DNA of 13,829 bases from positions 1-13,829 of the forward strand of contig JAJYUO010000013.1 in the NCBI GenBank assembly GCA_021792485.1, in the 5' to 3' direction. Positions 1 to 6,427 of this stretch are shown piece after piece (position 1 is the stretch's first letter; every line of letters starts with the position of its first letter). A model generated the notes under the pieces. That model had not been told where the DNA came from. It did not search any database and was given only the letters and a program-made list of their open reading frames with translations. Position numbers and translations under genes: made by a program. The stretch comes from Thermoplasmata archaeon (GTDB lineage Archaea; Thermoplasmatota; Thermoplasmata; Lutacidiplasmatales; UBA184).

Positions 1-398
1 GGATTCGGGTTATCCGGGAACCGGAAGAGATCGATCACCCGTTGGCGCAGTTCGGTCGCAGAGTAGGCGGCTCGGCTCCCGTCCTCGGCGTAGCTCAGTC
101 GCTCGACCTCAAAGGTCTCCTTGCCCCGCCGCGTGAGGCGCCGGAACAGCCGGCCGATCTCGTAGGAATGCCCGCCGTCTTCCAGCGTGACCGAGACTTC
201 GGCGTGGGTCGCTCCGTGGCGGACAAGGTAGGTGGCGTCGACCTCTGCGAATCCGAAGAGCGCCATCTCGATCGCGTACAGCAGCGAGGTCTTCCCGGTC
301 CCCACGTCGCCGGCGATGAGGGTCGTGCCCGCGTCGAGTTTCAGGTCGGCCGACTCGTAGCTTCGGATGTTGCGGAGCCGGAGCCGGCGCAGCTGCAC
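1..398 (-). CDS. rad50: Rad50 ATPase, N-terminal part (runs off the left edge)
   Basis: This is the N-terminal 132 codons of an SMC-like ATPase of the Rad50/SbcC family, the partner of Mre11 in double-strand break end processing. The frame opens with VQLRRLRLRNIRSYES, the usual first beta strand and the N-R-S contact of Rad50. Walker A is GDVGTGKT at residues 30–37, followed by a typical helix (LLYAIEMALFG). The GD-x-G-x-GKT form is common in archaeal Rad50-like proteins. I chose the GTG at 396–398 because GGAG lies five bases before it and the frame begins directly with the conserved strand. It starts 8 bases after the Mre11 stop, so the two genes are clearly one transcript. The coiled coil, zinc hook, signature motif and Walker B would lie outside the window. 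The family call is secure; the gene is cut only by the window edge. Confidence 0.93.
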   Translation of the reverse strand, partial: MQLRRLRLRNIRSYESADLKLDAGTTLIAGDVGTGKTSLLYAIEMALFGFAEVDATYLVRHGATHAEVSVTLEDGGHSYEIGRLFRRLTRRGKETFEVERLSYAEDGSRAAYSATELRQRVIDLFRFPDNPN

Positions 399-406
399 GA
401 GGGCTC

Positions 407-1693
407 CTATCGGGGATCCGAACGGCGGACGTCGAGGATGCGCAGGGCCGCCGTCTTGCGCGCTTCGATGTAATCGGCCGCCGCTTCCCCGTCGCCGCGC
501 GGGGTGCCGAGCTCGCGAAGCAGCTCTCGCAGCCGCGCGCGCCCCTCCTCCCCGAGCAACCACGAAGTCTCCTCGGTGGCCGTCTCGGCGAGCCGCTCGA
601 ACTCCTGGCGCTCGATATCGCTCTCGCTCAGCGCCGGCGTGCTCGGCGCTTCGGAAGAGCGGACATTTCCGATCAGGATCTCGACCGGGACCCCCGCTTC
701 GCGGGCGGCGGCCGCCGCCTCGGAGAGCCCCAGCTCCGAGTACGAGCGGTCGCCGAGCTCTCCGTCCAGACGGATCACCACCTCGCGCCCCGGCGGCGGA
801 GGGAGGGCCGCTTGGGCCCGTGCGAGGATCAACGCCTGGAGCTCCTTTCGGGACCGGGACGTGATGGAGATCGCATCCTCGGCGCTGACGGAGGGCCGGC
901 AGGGATCGAAGAACTCGAGCCGGGGCCTCCGGTTCTCCACGCGCACGACTGCGAGTCCATGGCGACCGAGGAACGTCTTCTGCGCGTCCAGGTCGGGAGT
1001 GCTCGTCCCGTAGACGGCCCCAGGATTGACGAGGAGCCCGCCGTCCGGCCCTTCGCCGACATACGGCACGTGGATGTGTCCCCCCGCGTAGTACTCGCAG
1101 CCGCCCGGAAGGTCCGAGCGTCGGATCCCCTGGATCTTGCCTTGCATCGAGGGCGGCAGGTATTCCTCAACGGCCGCATGGAACTGGAAGATGTGAAAGC
1201 CCTCCGACGCCCGGAACGCCTCGGAGTCCACCGCCCGGAAATAGGCACGGTCGAGGCCGTGCGAGCGTCCGGAGATCCCCGCGATCCGCGCGCCGGTGGG
1301 CTCGTCGACCAGGTAGGGAAGCGTCCATCGAGTGCCCTCGGAGCGGACGGTCTCCGGCGCGACCCGCACGAAGACGCCCGCCTCGGCCAGGACGTCCAGC
1401 CAACTGGTCTTGTGGGCGACGTAGTCGTGGGAGCCGTAGATCGCATAGATCCGCGTGCCTCCATCGACCAGTCGGCGAAGCGCCGCCGTCACCGGCGCCG
1501 CTTCGGCCGGGTCCGGGACCGGCGTGTGAAATAGGTCGCCAGAGATCAGCAAGAACTCCGCGTGCAGCTCCTCGACGTGCGCAATCGCGCGAAGGACGCT
1601 CTCCCGGAGCTCGGCCCGAACGGCCGGCTGACGGGGCCAGGCACCGACATGGGCGTCGGCGAGGTGGGCGAAGACGAACCGGTCCTGGCTCAC
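407..1693 (-). CDS. mre11: Mre11-type DNA double-strand break repair nuclease
   Basis: This 428-residue calcineurin-like phosphoesterase is the nuclease subunit of the Mre11–Rad50 complex (Mn-dependent 3'-5' exonuclease and endonuclease). Visible metal-site motifs, in order: LADAHVG (D13, H15), SGDLFHTP (G52, D53), YGSHDY (H89, D90), FQFHA (H172) and GGHIH (H206, H208). The positions match the well-studied Pyrococcus enzyme closely. Motif III reads GSHD where GNHD is the rule, so the usual Asn metal ligand is Ser; I recall this variant in other archaeal homologues. Residues after about 290 form the capping and C-terminal Rad50-binding part. The start is GTG at 1691–1693 with GGGGAG shortly before it. 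The gene lies 13 bases after the membrane-protein gene upstream and 8 bases before rad50, so it is the middle gene of an operon. Confidence 0.95.
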   Translation of the reverse strand: MSQDRFVFAHLADAHVGAWPRQPAVRAELRESVLRAIAHVEELHAEFLLISGDLFHTPVPDPAEAAPVTAALRRLVDGGTRIYAIYGSHDYVAHKTSWLDVLAEAGVFVRVAPETVRSEGTRWTLPYLVDEPTGARIAGISGRSHGLDRAYFRAVDSEAFRASEGFHIFQFHAAVEEYLPPSMQGKIQGIRRSDLPGGCEYYAGGHIHVPYVGEGPDGGLLVNPGAVYGTSTPDLDAQKTFLGRHGLAVVRVENRRPRLEFFDPCRPSVSAEDAISITSRSRKELQALILARAQAALPPPPGREVVIRLDGELGDRSYSELGLSEAAAAAREAGVPVEILIGNVRSSEAPSTPALSESDIERQEFERLAETATEETSWLLGEEGRARLRELLRELGTPRGDGEAAADYIEARKTAALRILDVRRSDPR

Positions 1694-1706
1694 GGCGCTC
1701 CCCGGC

Positions 1707-2123
1707 TCACGGCGACCGGACGCCCGAGGCCGCCGTTGACGGGGCGGAGAGCTTCGGGCCCGACTTGCTCCGCTCCCGCAGCGCAGCGCTCACGCCGGCG
1801 CCCGCGCCGATGAGTAGGATCCCGACCGCGAGTAGGTCGTCCGAAGTCATGCCGGCCATCGAGCCCGCCGCCGGAGCCGGGGAAGGCGGCCGGGCCTCGA
1901 CCGGGGCCGGTGCGGGAGGAGGGGTGACCGGACGGCTGGCGGCGGTGCGAAGGAGCCTGAGCGAATCATCCATGATCGCGAAGAGCTCGGTTGCCTCCTC
2001 CATCGTGATCTGCCGGTTTCGAAGGCGCGCGACGAGGTAGACGTAGCGCGCGTTCGGGTCCTGGGCCGGCGGCGACGAGGGCGTCGAGGGCGGGGGACGG
2101 TTGGAGGGCGGGGGCGGCATCAT
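1707..2123 (-). CDS. Proline-rich protein with one C-terminal membrane segment, first gene of the Mre11–Rad50 operon
   Basis: I do not recognise this 138-residue protein. Residues 1–22 are a proline/serine-rich tail (MMPPPPSNRPPPST). Residues 25–62 form a compact, probably helical block with a conserved look (RYVYLVARLRNRQIT, then EEATELFAIMDDSLRLL). Residues 63–88 are a second Pro/Ala linker. Residues about 96–115 (LLAVGILLIGAGAGVSAAL) are a membrane span followed by a basic tail (RERSKSGPK). This suggests a tail-anchored or single-pass protein with the helical block in the cytoplasm. I chose the ATG at 2121–2123 because GAGGTG lies five bases upstream; a longer frame exists but has no such site. 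It is 13 bases upstream of mre11 and cotranscribed by layout, hence possibly linked to break repair or to tethering the complex at the membrane. That role is inference only. Confidence 0.75.
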   Translation of the reverse strand: MMPPPPSNRPPPSTPSSPPAQDPNARYVYLVARLRNRQITMEEATELFAIMDDSLRLLRTAASRPVTPPPAPAPVEARPPSPAPAAGSMAGMTSDDLLAVGILLIGAGAGVSAALRERSKSGPKLSAPSTAASGVRSP

Positions 2124-2180
2124 CGGCACCTCACCGCATGGAGGAGGTCCACATGAAGGGTCGCCCCGGTCGAAAGCGGG

Positions 2181-2190
2181 GAGCTTATGC
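2181..2190. promoter_or_regulatory. TATA-like box between divergent genes
   Basis: The 91-bp gap between the membrane-protein gene (minus) and the small acidic gene (plus) holds GCTTATGC, the only A/T-rich patch in a GC-rich stretch. Its centre is about 29 bases before the ATG at 2215, the spacing expected for a leaderless archaeal transcript. Read on the other strand it gives GCATAAGC, about 63 bases before the minus-strand start at 2123, which would leave a leader carrying that gene's GAGGTG site. One element could therefore serve both directions. This is inferred from spacing only. Confidence 0.4.
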
Positions 2191-2214
2191 GGGGCCCTTG
2201 CTTCGAACGGTTCC

Positions 2215-2577
2215 ATGGCGAACGGCACTCCCCAACCCAAGGAGGACAACCACGACCGCCACCTCCACGTGCGGCTGACGGACTCCCGCACCGCGATCTA
2301 CGATCTGATCACCGAGTACTTGCAGGCCGCGGGAAAGGCGCCGGATTGGTACTGGCGCCTGGCGGGCCGCCTCGAAGGCAACGATGCCGACAATCTGGAG
2401 GAGCTTCTCTCCAGCGCCTTCGAGGCCGGCGTGTTTATCGCGCACGACCACCCGGAGGACGTCCAGCTCTCCTGGGTCACCGAGGAGGAGTGCGACCGGG
2501 AGAAGCGCCGGGAAGAACGCGGGACCGAACGCGGCGAGTCCGCCAAAGAGCGCTCGAGCCTCAGCCACTACGCCTAG
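2215..2577 (+). CDS. Small acidic hypothetical protein
   Basis: A 120-residue soluble protein of unknown function. There is no signal peptide or membrane span. Residues about 17–90 look like a folded, mostly helical domain with several aromatic residues (DWYWRLAGRLEG at 44–55, LSWVTEEE at 85–92). The last 30 residues are a highly charged Glu/Arg tail (EEECDREKRREERGTERGES), typical of archaeal acidic tails or short coiled coils. The frame is open further upstream, but the ATG at 2215 is preferred: the TATA-like patch sits about 29 bases before it, there is no ribosome binding site, and the upstream extension is a Gly-rich shadow of the promoter region. It precedes the MFS gene by 119 bases on the same strand, so cotranscription is possible but not shown. 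Confidence 0.72.
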   Translation: MANGTPQPKEDNHDRHLHVRLTDSRTAIYDLITEYLQAAGKAPDWYWRLAGRLEGNDADNLEELLSSAFEAGVFIAHDHPEDVQLSWVTEEECDREKRREERGTERGESAKERSSLSHYA

Positions 2578-2696
2578 CGGGGCATGCTCGGCGCGGATCG
2601 TCGGGTTCCCGCGCGATATCGGCACGTCCCACGACCGGGCCCAACGGCCTCGCTAGCGGAGCGTCCCGTGACGGGCCCGTCCCACCGGGAGCCCCG

Positions 2697-4196
2697 ATGA
2701 CGTCGCCACTCGCGCCGACGATCCCGAAGTCCCCGCCCGGTAGCCGAAGGTACGAACGCCTCGTCCTCGGGGTCGTCTTCGCGGCGATCATGATGACGGC
2801 CATCGATACGACGGCCGTCATCCTCGCCCTGCCGACAATGGTCCGCGAGCTGAGCACGAACCTCGTGGTCGGGATATGGATCATCATGGCCTACCTGCTC
2901 GTCCTCGCGACGATCGGCACTCAGGTCGGCCGGCTCGGCGACATGTTCGGACGGGTCCGTGTCTTCAACACCGGGTTCTTTGTGTTCACGATCGCCTCGC
3001 TATTCTGCGCGCTCGCGACCAGCGGCGCGGAGATCATCGCCTTCCGCATCGTACAGGGGGTCGGCGGAGCGATGCTCTTCGCGAACAGCGGGGCGATCAT
3101 CGCCGACACGTTTGCGCCGCAGCGGCGCGGGGCGGCCTACGGCCTCACCAGCATCGGCTACTCGACCGGCGCGATCCTCGGTATCCTTCTCGGCGGCATC
3201 CTGACCACGTTCGCCACCTGGCGGGGGATCTTTCTCCTGAACCTGCCGGTCGGCGTCGTTGCCGGCGTGATCGGGTACTACGTGCTCGCCGAGCGCTCGC
3301 CGCGGTTCTCGCGTCGGCTCGACATCGGAGGGATGGCCTGGCTCACCGTCGGCCTCACGCTCTTGCTGACGGGGCTCACCTACACGGCCGGGTTCGGGTA
3401 CTCGGAAACGTACGGGCTGGCGCTCCTGGCGGGCGCGGCGGCCATCGTCGCCTTCGTCGTCTGGGAGGCCGGGATCGCGAAGGAGCCGCTGCTCGACCTA
3501 ACCCTCCTACGACGATGGACCTTGACGGCGTCGGTCTTCGCCGCCTTCTTCCAATCCACGGCGAACCTCGCGGTCCTCTTCGTCGTGATCATGTACCTGC
3601 AGGGGGTCCGGGCATTGAGCCCGTTCGATGCGTCGGTCCTGCTGGTGCCGGGATATCTTCTCGGCGCGGTGATCGCCCCGTTCGCGGGTCGGGCTTCCGA
3701 CCGCTGGGGGGCCCGGATCATCGCGTCGATCGGGCTCGCATGTTCGGTCGCCGGGATCCTCGTCTACGCGACGCTCGGGATCGACACAACGGTCGTGCTC
3801 GTCGTCCTCGGCTCGATCGTGAGCGGAGCCGGGAACAGCTCGTTCTACCCGGCCAACAACAGCGAGGTGATGACCGCAGCCCCAGGAGGCTCGTACGGCG
3901 TCGCTTCGGGCCTATTGCGCATGTTCACGAACGTCGGGACCGTGTGCAGCTTTGCGATCGCCCTGCTCGTCGTGTCGGTCTCCATTCCGCGTGCCGAGGC
4001 GTTTTCGATCTTCCTCGGCGTCCTGAACCTCGATCCCGCGCTCTACGGCCCGTTCATCACCGGGATGCAGGCCATTCTCTACGTGGCGATCGCTTTGGAC
4101 GCGACCGCCCTGATCCTCTCGGCGCTGCGGGGCCGTCGGGTCGTCGCCCCGCCGCCAGCCACCCCGTCGGATCTTCCCGGGGCGACGACGCCCTAG
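2697..4196 (+). CDS. MFS transporter, DHA2 (EmrB/QacA-like, 14-helix) family
   Basis: A 499-residue membrane protein of the major facilitator superfamily, most like proton-coupled drug exporters with 14 helices. After a polar N-tail (1–20), helix 1 ends in IDTTAVILALPTM (36–48), the D1 motif of this family. Motif A is GRLGDMFGRVRVF (78–90). Helix 4 carries RIVQGVGGAML (117–127), and WRGIFLLNLPVG (about 175–186) is the usual DHA2 segment after helix 6. The motif C region reads TGAILGILLGG, lacking the usual Pro of GPxxGG. The start at 2697 is set by GGGAG at 2687–2691, five bases upstream; a longer open frame upstream is a shadow of the preceding gene. It ends in a CTAG shared with the convergent pyrophosphatase gene. 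The substrate cannot be told from sequence. Confidence 0.93.
   Translation: MTSPLAPTIPKSPPGSRRYERLVLGVVFAAIMMTAIDTTAVILALPTMVRELSTNLVVGIWIIMAYLLVLATIGTQVGRLGDMFGRVRVFNTGFFVFTIASLFCALATSGAEIIAFRIVQGVGGAMLFANSGAIIADTFAPQRRGAAYGLTSIGYSTGAILGILLGGILTTFATWRGIFLLNLPVGVVAGVIGYYVLAERSPRFSRRLDIGGMAWLTVGLTLLLTGLTYTAGFGYSETYGLALLAGAAAIVAFVVWEAGIAKEPLLDLTLLRRWTLTASVFAAFFQSTANLAVLFVVIMYLQGVRALSPFDASVLLVPGYLLGAVIAPFAGRASDRWGARIIASIGLACSVAGILVYATLGIDTTVVLVVLGSIVSGAGNSSFYPANNSEVMTAAPGGSYGVASGLLRMFTNVGTVCSFAIALLVVSVSIPRAEAFSIFLGVLNLDPALYGPFITGMQAILYVAIALDATALILSALRGRRVVAPPPATPSDLPGATTP
4193..4196. other. Shared CTAG: overlapping stop codons of convergent genes
   Basis: The palindrome CTAG supplies the TAG stop of the MFS gene (4194–4196, plus) and, on the other strand, the TAG stop of hppA (4195–4193, minus). 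There is no space for a separate terminator between them, so transcripts from either side must run into the other gene. Confidence 0.95.
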
Positions 4197-6331
4197 ATCC
4201 CGAACGCGACGATCCCGATGACCGCGTGGGCCACGATGAGCGTGATGAACAGGATCGAAATCGTGTTCACGACCTTGATGAGCGGGTTGATCGCCGGGCC
4301 CGCGGTGTCCTTCGTCGCGTCGCCCACGGTGTCGCCCACCACCGCGGCCTTGTGGGCGTCCGAGTGCTTGCCGCCGTAGTGGCCCGCCTCGATGTACTTC
4401 TTCCCGTTGTCCCACGCGGCGCCGCCCGTCGTCATCATGATGGCGAGCGGGAAGCCGGCGAGGATGACGCCAAGGAGCACGCCGGCCAGGGCGATCGGGC
4501 CCAGAACGAACCCCATGATGAGCGGAACCGCGACCGCGATGATCGCCGGAACCGCGAGCTGCCGCAGCGCGGTGACCGTGACCAGGTCGACGCACTTGCC
4601 GTACTCCGGCTTCGCCTTCCCGTCCAGGATCCCGGCGATCTCCCGGAACTGCCGGCGGACCTCGAAGACGATCGACTGCGCGGCGACGCCGACCGCGTTC
4701 ATCAGGAACGACGTGAAGAAGAACGGTAGGATCGCCCCGACGACCAGACCCGCAAGGAGCAACGGGTTCGTCAGGCTGAGGAAGCTCACGAACGTGGTCC
4801 ACGTGATTCCGGCCGCGCTCGCCGTCGCGAACGTGTAGGCCGCGAATAGGGCCAGCGCGGCGAGCACCGCCGACCCGACGGCATATCCCTTCGTCACGGC
4901 CTTGGTCGTGTTCCCGACCGCGTCGAGCGGGTCGGTCACGTTGCGGGCCGCCTCGGGGAGCTCCGCCATCTCGGCGATCCCGCCCGCGTTGTCCGTGATC
5001 GGGCCGAAGGCGTCGATCGAGATGATCATTCCGGTCACCGCGAGCATGCTCGCCGCGGCGATCCCGATACCGTAGAGGCCCAGTTCGATGTTCGGGGCGG
5101 TCGTCCAGCTCGTCCAGCCGACCGCGGTGAACGAGATGAGCGTGGCCGAGACGATCACGATCCCGCTGATCCAGGTCGCTTGGAGGCCGACCGAAAGACC
5201 GGTGATCACCGTCGGGCCGGCGCCGGACTGGGACGCATCCGCGATGCGCTTAACCGGGCCGTAGTTCCCCGTGTAGTAGTCGGTCGCGACGACGATCAGG
5301 ATCATGACGACCAGCCCGAGCACCGCGGCGACGAAGATCCCCCAGTTCGCGCCCATGAGGTAGTAGTCGAGCACCCCGAAGCCCGCGATTCCGACGACCG
5401 TCGTCGCGATGAGCCCCTGATAGAGCCCGCCCATGATCGACCCACCGGGGCGCATCCGTACGAAGACGATCCCGATCAACGTGGCAACGATCGCCCACGC
5501 GCAGATGGCGAGCGGGAAGAGGATGGCGTTCGGGAACAGGGTCGCGAAGAGGGTTCCCGAAGGCGTGACCGCGTAGTTGGCGATAAGGTAGGCGAGGAGC
5601 ATCGCACTGACGGCCGTGACGACGTACGTCTCGAAGAGGTCGGCCGCCATCCCGGCGCAGTCTCCGACATTGTCGCCCACGTTGTCGGCGATGACCGCGG
5701 GGTTGCGGGGATCGTCCTCGGGGATCCCGGCCTCGACTTTGCCGACGATGTCGGCGCCGACGTCCGCACCCTTCGTGTAGATGCCGCCGCCGACGCGCGC
5801 GAACAGGCTCATGAGAGAGGCGCCGAAGAGCAGCCCGACCATGTCAAGGACATTGCCGTTGAACGCCCAGTAGAAGGCGATGAGCTCGAGCAGGGCGAGG
5901 CCCGCTACGCTCAGTCCCGTGACCGACCCGCCGCGGAAGGCGAAGGCCATCGTCGAGGGAAGGTCGCCGCTGCGCGCCTTCGCGGCCGTGCGGACGTTCG
6001 CGCGGACGCTCACGTACATTCCGACCGCTCCGGCCAGAGCGCTGCCGGCCGCTCCGAACAGGAATCCTACCGCAAGCCGAGGGCCGATTCCCGTGATGCC
6101 GAAGGCAAAGGCAATGACGACCGCCAGGATGATAGCGGCCTCGAATACGATCGTGTACTCCCGGCGCAGGAACGCGTTCGCTCCCTCGCGGATCGCCCGG
6201 GAGATCTCCTTCATGCGCTCGTCGCCCTCGTCGGCCCGCAGAACGAGTACGGTCTGAACGGCGGCGTAGGCGAGCCCGAGGAGGGAAGCAAGGGCGATCA
6301 ACAGCTCCAGTTGTCCCGTGCTGATGCTCAT
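4193..6331 (-). CDS. hppA: Membrane-bound proton-translocating pyrophosphatase, K+-independent type
   Basis: A 712-residue integral membrane enzyme that hydrolyses pyrophosphate and pumps ions, normally with about 16 helices. All core motifs are present: GGGIYTKGADVGADIVGKVE at 181–200, then the Asp-rich substrate loop IPEDDPRNPAVIADNVGDN (203–221) and CAGMAADLFE (225–234), ISIDAFGPITDNAGGIAEM (437–455), and the C-terminal pair GGAAWDNGKKYIEAG (636–650) and GDTVGDATKDTAGPAINPL (666–684). At 474–483 it reads NTTKAVTKGY: Lys477 and Thr480 mark the K+-independent subfamily, whose characterised members pump H+; K+-dependent enzymes have Ala at the first position. The ATG at 6329–6331 has GGAG at 6336–6339, four bases away, and a TATA-like box further upstream. 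It probably recovers energy from pyrophosphate made by biosynthesis, including tRNA charging by the adjacent ThrRS. Confidence 0.97.
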   Translation of the reverse strand: MSISTGQLELLIALASLLGLAYAAVQTVLVLRADEGDERMKEISRAIREGANAFLRREYTIVFEAAIILAVVIAFAFGITGIGPRLAVGFLFGAAGSALAGAVGMYVSVRANVRTAAKARSGDLPSTMAFAFRGGSVTGLSVAGLALLELIAFYWAFNGNVLDMVGLLFGASLMSLFARVGGGIYTKGADVGADIVGKVEAGIPEDDPRNPAVIADNVGDNVGDCAGMAADLFETYVVTAVSAMLLAYLIANYAVTPSGTLFATLFPNAILFPLAICAWAIVATLIGIVFVRMRPGGSIMGGLYQGLIATTVVGIAGFGVLDYYLMGANWGIFVAAVLGLVVMILIVVATDYYTGNYGPVKRIADASQSGAGPTVITGLSVGLQATWISGIVIVSATLISFTAVGWTSWTTAPNIELGLYGIGIAAASMLAVTGMIISIDAFGPITDNAGGIAEMAELPEAARNVTDPLDAVGNTTKAVTKGYAVGSAVLAALALFAAYTFATASAAGITWTTFVSFLSLTNPLLLAGLVVGAILPFFFTSFLMNAVGVAAQSIVFEVRRQFREIAGILDGKAKPEYGKCVDLVTVTALRQLAVPAIIAVAVPLIMGFVLGPIALAGVLLGVILAGFPLAIMMTTGGAAWDNGKKYIEAGHYGGKHSDAHKAAVVGDTVGDATKDTAGPAINPLIKVVNTISILFITLIVAHAVIGIVAFGI

Positions 6332-6371
6332 GGTACTCCGGTTCGACGGGTCGGGGCGTAGCGGGTCGGCA

Positions 6372-6382
6372 CATTAATTTTT
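6372..6382 (-). promoter_or_regulatory. Candidate hppA promoter (TATA-like box)
   Basis: On the minus strand this reads AAAAATTAATG, the most A/T-rich stretch in the 96-bp gap between thrS and hppA. Its centre is about 46 bases before the hppA ATG, which predicts a leader of roughly 20 bases carrying the GGAG at 6336–6339. hppA may therefore have its own promoter even though thrS lies upstream on the same strand. Confidence 0.55.
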
Positions 6383-6427
6383 GGTCCGCGCCCGGCGGGG
6401 CCCGAAGCCGCTCGACCGCTCCGGGCG

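Noticed and set aside
812..1534. 240-codon plus-strand frame inside mre11
   Set aside because: Antisense to a nuclease with all catalytic motifs in place; no independent support.
2876..4729. 617-codon plus-strand frame across the MFS gene and the end of hppA
   Set aside because: Arg/His/Asp-rich translation without hydrophobic segments, overlapping two clear membrane-protein genes; a GC-driven shadow.
5180..6361. 393-codon open frame on the plus strand across hppA
   Set aside because: It is antisense to the well-supported pyrophosphatase, full of Arg, Asp and Glu, with no motif. Such shadows are expected in GC-rich genes.
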